The position numbers were made by a program, and so were the translations under genes. Below the pieces are notes generated by a model. The model was not told the DNA's origin, did no database searches, and saw only the letters and a program-made list of their open reading frames with translations. Below are positions 56,222-64,000 of a stretch of DNA of 64,000 nt, piece by piece (within the stretch, counting starts at the first letter, position 1; every line of letters begins with the position of its first letter). The DNA is from Begonia masoniana (lineage: Eukaryota; Streptophyta; Magnoliopsida; Cucurbitales; Begoniaceae), in assembly GCA_022432975.1 (NCBI GenBank), contig CM039512.1:7638858-7702857 (forward strand), in the 5' to 3' direction.

Positions 56222-56291
56222 GTAAGATTATCCCATTGTACAGTTCTAGATTTTTTGAAAAATTCCCAATCTGATTTTCATCACTTCGCAA

Positions 56292-56543
56292 TGTTGAAAA
56301 ACCGAAATTAAATCGAAAAAGAAAAACGAGAAAAAATGGACAACAAGATTTACGTGGAAACCCTAGAAGAAAAAAAAAAACCACGGATAGAGTAGAAATC
56401 GCTATGTAAAATCAAGGTACAATAAGTTTTGCTACACTAGCAAATATTTATACATAACATAAAACCTTAATCATATTGAGATTCTCAACTTGGGCCGAAC
56501 CGACCTGGCTTAGTCAGAAATCGGGTCACACCGAAACTAACAA
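56292..56543 (-). repeat. 3' LTR of a minus-strand copia element
   Basis: TGTTGAAAAACCG...CCGAAACTAACA, 252 bases. On the minus strand it starts TGTTAGTTTCGGTG directly after the purine tract CCAAGGTAGAGAT (56544-56556), a standard copia PPT. The flank CGCAA (56287-56291) should recur beyond the other end. Short LTRs and the matching RNase H end at 63898-64000 identify the element. Confidence 0.8.
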
Positions 56544-56622
56544 TCTCTACCTTGGCACGAATTTTATTGCATAAAAATATACTCCAAAACTCCAGCAAAG
56601 CTCCTTCACCATAAAAGCCCTT
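56544..56622 (-). mobile_element. Copia PPT and 3' untranslated part
   Basis: The segment between the LTR and the Athila-like insertion; it is continuous with 63888-64000 once that insertion and one CCCTT are removed. Confidence 0.75.
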
Positions 56623-58086
56623 TGTTGTGAAAAATAGTTCGCAAGTGTACGAGTCGCAACAAGTAATATATTGATAGATAGAGTGTCGAACCCACGAGGG
56701 CTTGTTAATTAATAATCGAAATAATTAATTTTAATTCTAAAATGAACACAAGTTTTATGATTTTGAGAATTCAAATTAAACTAAACAACCAAAACAATTA
56801 AAATAAACTAATGTAAAATAGCAAGACAGATAAAATAGAATTAAATCAAATTGATAAAGACCTAGGTACTACGATTTCACCAAGACAACAATTTCAGTTA
56901 TTCGTAACTAAATTCATAAATATTCTTCCTATGTTGATAATCTATTTCACTAAATTCTATTACAATCTCTCTCGAGCATTGCATAGGTTATCTGAATAAT
57001 GAGTTATCACTTTTCAGTCACAAATCCTGCATTAATCAAATACAAATAAATCAAGAAATCACAAGGATCACATCAATACCGTAACTATCTCTAGCCTACG
57101 CATATTTATGACATTAATTTCAGTGCGCGGGTATTTATCACCTTTCGGTTTCAAAACACCCCAAAATTCATGTAAAGATTGGTTAGAAATTTACAGGCTT
57201 TAAGAACAGAAATTAAATGTGCCAACAATATTGAAAGAAATACTTATAAAATATAATTAAACGAAGAACATAAAATAATTATCGTCTGGCTACATCGTAG
57301 TCCTAGTAGAAAAGTTTAGTTCATGCTAAAAGAAATAAAAACACAAATAATAAAGTATTGCATAATCAAATAGTAGAAATAAAAAGAAAAGAAAAACTAT
57401 GCTGTGAAAATCGCTTCTCTGCCGTTGAAAATCGCCTCCAGCGCCCACTGCTTGATGCTTCTCCAAAAAAATCACCCCCAATCATCCGTTGCCCCTTTTC
57501 TTTTAGGTTTTTTTTTTATTTCTTTATTCTCTATCAGATCAACGGCTTTGATTAGTTCTTTCCTCAAGTTAATGGCCGAGATTAAAGTAAATAAACTTTC
57601 CAAATTGAATTCATGTGGCGATCGATTGCCATAAATGAGCGATCGATCGCCTCTTGTTTGTGTCTCGATCGCCAACACTTGATCGCCTGAAGGAGCAAAC
57701 GTTCGCCACATCCTCTGGTTTTCTTGCATAATTCTTCTAAAAACTTCGTGTTTTGTGGCGATCGATCGCCTATAGTGAGCGATCGATCGCCACGTCTTCT
57801 GTATAATTTCCTCCCGAGTGCAATTCGTGTTCTCCTGAGGTGAATGATCGCGGGAAGTATGGCGATCATTCGCCTCCTTGTTTGTCTTCTAAATTCAATT
57901 TTTTTACTTTTCTTCTCTTGTTTCTTCTTTTATTTCACAACTTCTTCTTTTCTTTCCTCTCCTATTTTTCAGTAAAGTTTGCTGCACACTCACACAAAAC
58001 TCATCAAATACGTTCACACACTTGAGAAAAACTTATCAAATCAAGTGTAAAAAGTATAAATAAGTGTGTAAAATACACACTTATCA
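56623..58086 (-). repeat. Complete LTR of the Athila-like element
   Basis: Plus strand TGTTGTGAAAAATAG...ACACTTATCA, 1464 bases. The minus strand reads TGATAAGTGTGTAAAATAC at its start, with a PPT-like AAGTTTAGGGGTG immediately before. The U3 holds clustered GCGATCGATCGC palindromes (57610-57860), as in the solo copy at 6361-7868. Confidence 0.9.
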
Positions 58087-59585
58087 CACCCCTAAACTTG
58101 AATGAAAGCTTGTCCTCAAGCGAACAATAATGCAGTTCAGTTAAAACAAAGAGATAGTTTCAATCAAATATAAAATGCTCAACGTAATAGTCAAACAATC
58201 TGAATCAAGGTTTTTGGTAAATCGTCTCAGCTTGAAAAAAAATTCATACTAAAAACAACTAGTTTAACACTTTGCAAAAGAAATAACTCATAATAGCACA
58301 TTGAAAATAAATTACATAGAAATCTTCGTGTGTGTGTGCGTTCATTCTTATCTTCCTCTAATTGTCGGTTCAACTAATGTAGCTACAGGTAAGGGATGCA
58401 TTCTCATTTCACTCAGGTTCACTCCACTCACTCTTATCGTTCATCAGCTTTGTCCACTATCCAACTAATAGCAAATATCCATAAATCAAAACAAAAGTCA
58501 TTAGGTCTTCACAAGCTTGTAATGAAAGGCCAGGTTAAGGGGTAGAAATTTTTATGGATTTAAGCGAATACCTAGAGCACCACTCATTCCTCCTTATTTC
58601 ACCCATTCAAAATTTCCTTCTATTCACTTAATGACTTGTTGAACTCATTCAAACCTTCTTCTAATTGCTCACCCCCAAACTTAATTCACTCAATATCACC
58701 CACTTTAACTCCTTTGTCATTATTACATAACAAAATCAATACAATCATAATACTTACGGAGAGTAACAACTAGAATGAAAGCAAAACTACTCAAATTTTT
58801 TTTTTGACAAGTAAAGTAAATACAACAACTTAATGTTCTAAAACGAAACAAATGACAAAGAAATTTCTATTAAATTTCAGCAGCTCCAATTCTCCCTTAA
58901 TTTAGATTAATATCTCTGTGCTCAATGAATAAGGTAAGAGAAATATAAATAGGGCTAAGCTAAGTTCAGGTGACAAATGAATTGTAAATAATAGGCTCAA
59001 AAGGGTGACTATGGGTGTCATTAAATGACACGATAAGGTAGGCTCAGAAAGCTCAAACGGTTCAAAGACGGCCTAAATCATTCCCTTAATTACAGAAAAA
59101 TTTCAATTTACATTCGAGGGTATTGAGCAAAGCTAAGAAGGATTTTTCTCTCAATGTCCTCACTATCAATGCCTTTGACTGGAGTTACACTCCTTTACTG
59201 TGTTTGTTCTCATTCACTCCCTTACAGTATTTGAGTTTCACTTTCAGTAGACTACACAAATATATCACCAACAAATAAAATCAAACAAGAATAAAACGTG
59301 TTCAGATTTTTTTGTGAAGATAACTATGTAACCTATAATCAATACAAACTAAAACAAATCACTCTTTTACTCAGTATATCTCAATGAGTTTAAAGCATGA
59401 ATTCATTTCATTTAAATCATCATTGACACCTTAACCATGATTTCAAAATGCAAGACTATATGAAATGTAGTAGAGCAATATAGCAGATAATTCAGTCAAT
59501 TTAACAGCACCCCCAAACTTAAAATCAACATTGTCCTCAATGTACGCAAAACAGACAAGAAAAATATGAAAAGGAGTAATGTACC
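58087..59585 (-). other. Non-coding 3' region of the Athila-like element
   Basis: About 1.4 kb (58087-59512) lies between two similar motifs: minus strand GAGGACAAGCTTTC..AAGTTTAGGGGTG (at 58087-58120) and GAGGACAATGTTGATTTTAA + GTTTGGGGGTG (at 59511-59545). The inverted copy at 62640-62690 goes straight from the second motif to the LTR and lacks this 1.4 kb. No ORF. Confidence 0.7.
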
Positions 59586-60920
59586 TCAAGCTGAGCCCGG
59601 CGTATCAGCAGTCTCATCATCGTGTGGATAATCAAACGGCCGCAAAAGATGCTCGGGATAGGGAGGAAAAGGAGGATCAGATTGAGTCGAGTACCCGTGG
59701 TGGGCGTTAAAAGCTGCATTATATTGGGCCGTAAATTGAGAGTGCTCCATCAACCTCTGTTCCATCCGGGCTTGCCGTGTGCTGAGTTGTTCTTGTTGGA
59801 CAGCTAATTGTGCAACCATACGTCCCACATCATCGATGGTATAAGAGGGAGGCGGCATGGATGACGAGGAAGCGCCATGAGTGGGTGGGGTCGATGACTG
59901 GCTTTCATACCGCTGCTTTGTGCGAGCCTCTCAACGAGCGTCTCGTTCGTGTGCCAACTCAGGATGTACAAATGTGAAGAACGAAGGTTGAGGATACCGC
60001 CGTACGCGAGGCATTAGCATTGGCTGAGGCGGGATCACCGCATTGGCTTCATGTTCATCGAATCCTAAACCATTGGCTCGAGCGGTCCCGTAAGGCCAAT
60101 TTGCGCTGTTGGAAATGTTGGAGGGGCCATACACAGTTTGTTGCAGCCATGGTTCATCGTTTGAGCTCATAGGAACATTGGCAGAGGCACATAAGTGTGT
60201 AATCAAAACTGGATGGATATGCCCGCCAGTGGTCGATTCTTTGCTGCATGCCAGAATATTGCGATTTATAAGTTGCCCGACATTAATGGAACGCCCCGTG
60301 AGAATACAATATAGCAATACCACCCGCTCTTTTGTCAATTATGATTTTTGAGATGCGGGCATCAAGTTGCCCCTTAGAAATTTACACCATGCTTGAGCGT
60401 ACCTATTGAGGCAGCTCGAGATGATGTGGATTAGTTTTGCACGGTCTTGTGTCGAATAAATCCAGGTAGAGCCCCGGTGACCCATCTCTCGGAGAAGCAG
60501 CTCATAGTCTGGCCCGGCATCCATCATTGTCTGAAAATCATTGGGTGTGTTATTATCAAGGCCCAGATGAGTGTTGATGGCCTCTGCTGAAAAATTTATG
60601 AACTTATTCCGTACTTTTACGGGCCCATCATTGTTGGCAGCCTTGAGTTTGGCAAAAAATTCGCGAACGACATTCACGTTCGCATCCCCTGCTAAAACGG
60701 CAATGGATTCCCACCCTCGCTGTCGAAGCATGGCCAAAATGTCTCCATCGTTTCTATCGGGCTGGAATTGAACTTCGCATCTAATGGCCTTGTCTTTAGT
60801 CATAAAATCCTTAAAATGGTTGGCCGCAGCGGGGCTGATAAATGAGTGCTGGATATGGCTGAATGATACGGCACAAGTATTGGCTCTCGAACGTTTCGGT
60901 GGCATGTTGGATTGACACAA
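59586..60920 (-). pseudogene. Retrotransposon-borne ORF, putative plant transposon protein type
   Basis: Begins MPPKRSRANTCAVSFSHIQH at 60920 (an upstream start is possible). It runs 193 codons to a TAA that in the inverted copy is CAA (Gln), then continues TKERVVLLYCILTGRSINVG, and after a TGA near 59932 ends ...DDETADTPGSA at 59586. The conserved block (INTHLGLDNNTPNDF, RAKLIHIISSCLNRYAQAWC) matches the domain annotated in plants as putative plant transposon protein (PF20167-like). Such ORFs are common in plant gypsy elements. The position between pol and 3' LTR fits the extra ORF of Athila-type elements. Without the stops it would be about 440 residues. Confidence 0.65.
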
Positions 60921-61523
60921 TTATTTATCCTGATACTGCACACAAAAGAGAAACACACCATTCAACCCACCATACACACCCGTAGAACAGTTAAGCACAT
61001 TCGATAAGCAATTAGAAAAGCTAGAGGTAACAACGTGCAAAAATGAGAAATCTACTTAACTCAGGCATTTCAACAAACACATGGTGGGCATGCATAAAAA
61101 TCATGGAATCACAACTGTTCAAGTCATATACCCGCCCACAAAATGACATATATGCAACAATGGTTCAGTTAATACGATAATCGTAGCATGAAGAATAATT
61201 CATAACATGAAGAGAGTTTAACATATGCCAACAATTTACACAAACTGACCAAGTCTCGACAATCATCCGAACCACCTCCAAAAATTACAATCAAAGGTAC
61301 CCTGATAGATTACAGTAGAAAGCAAGTGAAAACATTCTCAACAATCTCAGAGGATAACCAGAAATAGAGCAAGGCCGAGAGCGATTGAAAATAAATCAAA
61401 AAACACCCAAGTGCGATAGAGAATAAACAAATGTTTGTGAAGAAGTGTACCTGTTGGTGTGGACAAGCTCGTAATTAAATCGCTGAAGAGGTACGCGGGT
61501 GGCGAATGATCGCAAGGAGAAAG
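60921..61523. other. Internal spacer of the Athila-like element to the inversion point
   Basis: AT-rich, no ORF on either strand. Upstream (minus-strand sense) of the ORF. The junction to the inverted copy is close to 61520, after GCGAATGATCGCAAGGAGAA. Confidence 0.5.
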
Positions 61524-62614
61524 GATGCGAACGTGAATGTCGTTTGCGAATTTTTTGCCAACCTCAAGGCTGCAAACAATGATGGGCCCGTAAAAGTACG
61601 GAATAAGTTCATAAATTTTTCAGCAGAGGCCATCAACACTCATCTGGGCCTTGATAATGACACACCCAATGATTTTCAGACAATGATGGATGTCGGGCCA
61701 GACTATGAGCTTCTTCTCTGAGAGATGGGTCACCGGGGCTCTACCTGGATTTATTCGACACAAGACCGTGCAAAACCAATCCACATCATCTAGAGCTGCC
61801 TCAATAGGTACGCTCAAGCATGGTGTAAATTTCTAAGGGGCAACTTGATGCCCGCATCTCAAAAATCTCAATTGACAAAAGAGCGGGTGGTATTGCTATA
61901 TTGTATTCTCACGGGGCGTTCCATTAATGTCGGGCAACTTATAAATCGCAATATTCTGGCATGCAGCAAAGAATCGACCACTGGCGGGCATATCCATCCA
62001 GTTTTGATTACACACTTATGTGCCTCTGCCAATGTTCCTATGAGCTCAAACGACGAACCATGGCTGCAACAAACTGTGTATGGCCCCTCCAACATTTCCA
62101 ACATCGCAAATTGGCCTTACGGGACCGCTTGAGCCAATGGTTTAGGGTTCGATGAACATGAAGCCAATGCGGTGATCCCGCCTCAGCCAATGCCAATGCC
62201 TCGCGTACGGCGGTATCCTCAACCTTCGTTCTTCACATTTGTACATCCTGAGTTGGCACACGAACGAGACGCTCGCACAAAGCAGCGGTATGAAAGCCAG
62301 TCATTGACTCCACCCACTCATGGCGCTTCCTCGTCATCCATGCCACCTCCCTCTTATACCATCGATGATGTGGGACGTATGGTTGCGCAATTAGCTGTCC
62401 AACAAGAACAACTCAGCACACGGCAAGCCCGGATGGAATAGAGGTTGATGGAGCACTTTCAATTTACGGCCCAATATATTGCAGCTTTTAACGCTCACCA
62501 CGGGTACTCGACTCAATCTGATCCTCCTTTTCCTCCATATCCCGAGCATCTTTTGCGGCCGTTTGATTATCCACGCGACGATGAGACTGCTGATACGCCG
62601 GGCTCAGCTTGGGG
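61524..62614 (+). pseudogene. Inverted, 5'-truncated copy of the retrotransposon ORF
   Basis: Same protein as 59586-60920, starting within it at DANVNVVCEFFANLKA. It has its own stops: CGA to TGA near 61721, TCG to TAG near 61790, TGA near 62132, CAG to TAG near 62439. It lacks 12 bases present in the minus copy near 59930 (the TGAGAGGCTCGC block). Since each copy keeps codons that the other has lost, the two diverged after duplication. Confidence 0.75.
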
Positions 62615-62690
62615 TACATTACTCATTTTCATATTTTTCTTGTCTGTTTTGCGTACATTGAGGACAATGTTGATTTTAAGTTTGGAAGTG

Positions 62691-63262
62691 TGATAAGTGT
62701 GTATTTTACACACTTATTTATACTTTTTACACTTGATTTGATAAGTTTTTCTCAAGTGTGTGAACGTATTTGATGAGTTTTGTGTGAGTGTGCAGCAAAC
62801 TTTACTGAAAAATAGGAGAGGAAAGAAAAGAAGAAGTTGTGAAATAAAAGAAGAAACAAGAGAAGAAAAGTAAAAAATTGAATTTAGAAGACAAACAAGG
62901 AAGCGAATGATCGCCATACTTCCCGCGATCATTCACCTCAGGAGAACACGAATTGCACTCGGGAGGAAATTATACAGAAGACGTGGCGATTGATCGCTCA
63001 CTATAGGCGATCGATCGCCACAAAACACGAAGTTTTTAGAAGAATTATGCAAGAAAACCAGAGGATGTGGCGAACGATCGCTCCTTCAGGCGATCAAGTG
63101 TTGGTGATCGAGACACAAACAAGAGGCGATCGATCGCTCATTTATGGCGATCGATCGCCACATGAATTCAATTTGGAAAGTTTATTTACTTTAATCTCGG
63201 CCATTAACCTGAGGAAAGAACTAATCAAAGCCGTTGATCTGATAGAGAATAAAGAAATAAAA
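62691..63262 (+). repeat. Partial Athila-like LTR, plus arm
   Basis: First 572 bases of the LTR (TGATAAGTGTG...), preceded by TTTTAAGTTTGGAAGTG as PPT. Forms a near-perfect inverted repeat with 63311-63882. Confidence 0.9.
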
Positions 63263-63882
63263 AAAATCACCCCCAATCATCCGTTGCCCCTTTTCTTTTA
63301 GGTTTTTTTTTTATATTTCTTTATTCTCTATCAGATCAACGGCTTTGATTAGTTCTTTCCTCAGGTTAATGGCCGAGATTAAAGTAAATAAACTTTCCAA
63401 ATTGAATTCATGTGGCGATCGATCGCCATAAATGAGCGATCGATCGCCTCTTGTTTGTGTCTCGATCGCCAACACTTGATCGCCTGACGGAGCGAACGTT
63501 CGCCACATCCTCTGGTTTTCTTGCATAATTCTTCTAAAAACTTCGTGTTTTGTGGCGATCGATCGCCTATAGTGAGCGATCGATCGCCACGTCTTCTGTA
63601 TAATTTCCTCCCGAGTGCAATTCGTGTTCTCCTGAGGTGAATGATCGCGGGAAGTATGGCGATCATTCGCCTCCTTGTTTGTCTTCTAAATTCAATTTTT
63701 TACTTTTCTTCTCTTGTTTCTTCTTTTATTTCACAACTTCTTCTTTTCTTTCCTCTCCTATTTTTCAGTAAAGTTTGCTGCACACTCACACAAAACTCAT
63801 CAAATACGTTCACACACTTGAGAAAAACTTATCAAATCAAGTGTAAAAAGTATAAATAAGTGTGTAAAATACACACTTATCA
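63263..63882 (-). repeat. Partial Athila-like LTR, minus arm (element end)
   Basis: First 620 bases of the LTR, reverse orientation, ending ACACTTATCA at the CCCTT duplication. The two arms plus a loop of about 50 bases make a palindrome of about 1.2 kb. Confidence 0.9.
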
Positions 63883-63897
63883 CCCTTCAAGGCGAAA

Positions 63898-64000
63898 TCA
63901 GCAACTAATACCAACCAAGATCAAACAAAATTTGGACTTAGATGTGGGCAAAATCTTGGTCATCATATCAGCAGGGTTATCATGAGTACTAATCTTACTC
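63898..64000 (-). pseudogene. Copia RNase H C-terminus, cut by the window end
   Basis: The minus strand reads SKISTHDNPADMMTKILPTS then KSKFCLILVGISC and a stop. THDNPADMMTK is a hallmark of the copia polyprotein C-terminus. It belongs to the minus-strand copia whose 3' LTR is at 56292-56543; the element body lies beyond 64000. Confidence 0.88.

Larger units (their letters stand above)
56623..63882 (-). mobile_element. Rearranged Athila-like gypsy element, TSD CCCTT
   Basis: Inserted in the copia 3' region between CCCTT duplications (56618-56622, 63883-63887). Left end: a complete LTR (56623-58086, minus strand). Then the 3' half of the internal domain with one ORF (minus, 59586-60920). At about 61524 the same internal 3' half appears inverted (plus, 61524-62690), followed by the first 572 bases of an LTR (plus, 62691-63262). 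The first 620 bases of an LTR (minus, 63263-63882) make the right end. PBS, gag and pol are missing. Both outer ends are proper LTR termini, so integration used a normal end pair. Confidence 0.82.

Overview
This window is eudicot nuclear DNA: intron-containing genes with GT/AG splice sites, ribosomal-protein promoter motifs (telo-box, TGGGCY site II), Cassandra TRIM elements carrying a 5S rRNA-like domain, and dense nested LTR retrotransposons. I cannot name the species. About three quarters of the window is transposable-element DNA. Host genes sit in three islands: a VPS32/SNF7 ESCRT-III gene (10.9-12.6 kb, minus); a cluster at 48.8-56.2 kb (plastid-type membrane coiled-coil protein, small multi-pass membrane protein, receptor-kinase relic, eL31, and the first exon of an organelle-type acidic protein facing eL31); and an F-box relic at 30.7-31.2 kb.

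Layout. 1-2.2 kb: a minisatellite with two near-identical copies of a SIRE-like copia LTR 3' part. 2.2-9.5 kb: a decayed Ty1/copia element holding two solo LTRs (4075-6093, TSD AGTAC; 6361-7868, TSD GTTGC). 9.5-9.7 kb: a small TRIM-like solo LTR. 14.5-17.9 kb: a Cassandra element (TSD TTTAT) whose first LTR holds a 2.4-kb solo LTR (TSD CCCAG). 19.3-20.6 kb: a three-LTR Cassandra tandem (TSD GAATG). 22.3-30.2 kb: a minus-strand Ty3/gypsy element (TSD GGACG) with a nested solo LTR (TSD GATCA) and a third Cassandra. 31.2-48.3 kb: a copia element in an F-box gene; its gag holds a hAT relic that holds a Pack-MULE (9-bp TSD) carrying a C2-domain ORF, and its RT holds a 9.3-kb gypsy element (TSD CATGG) that itself holds a solo LTR (TSD CGTTT). 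The 3' end of this copia, with a piece of the F-box gene, appears inverted. 56.3 kb to the end: a minus-strand copia in the first intron of a host gene, interrupted by a rearranged Athila-like element (TSD CCCTT) that contains its own 3' region in inverted copy.

The most unusual signals are the Pack-MULE with its intact captured ORF, the Cassandra multimer, the palindromic Athila-like element, the inverted copia/F-box end, and tandem or palindromic motifs shared between the U3 regions of LTRs that otherwise look unrelated. All insertion boundaries were read by eye from TG...CA ends and target-site duplications; lineage names (SIRE, Tekay, Athila, chromovirus) are inferences from sequence style.
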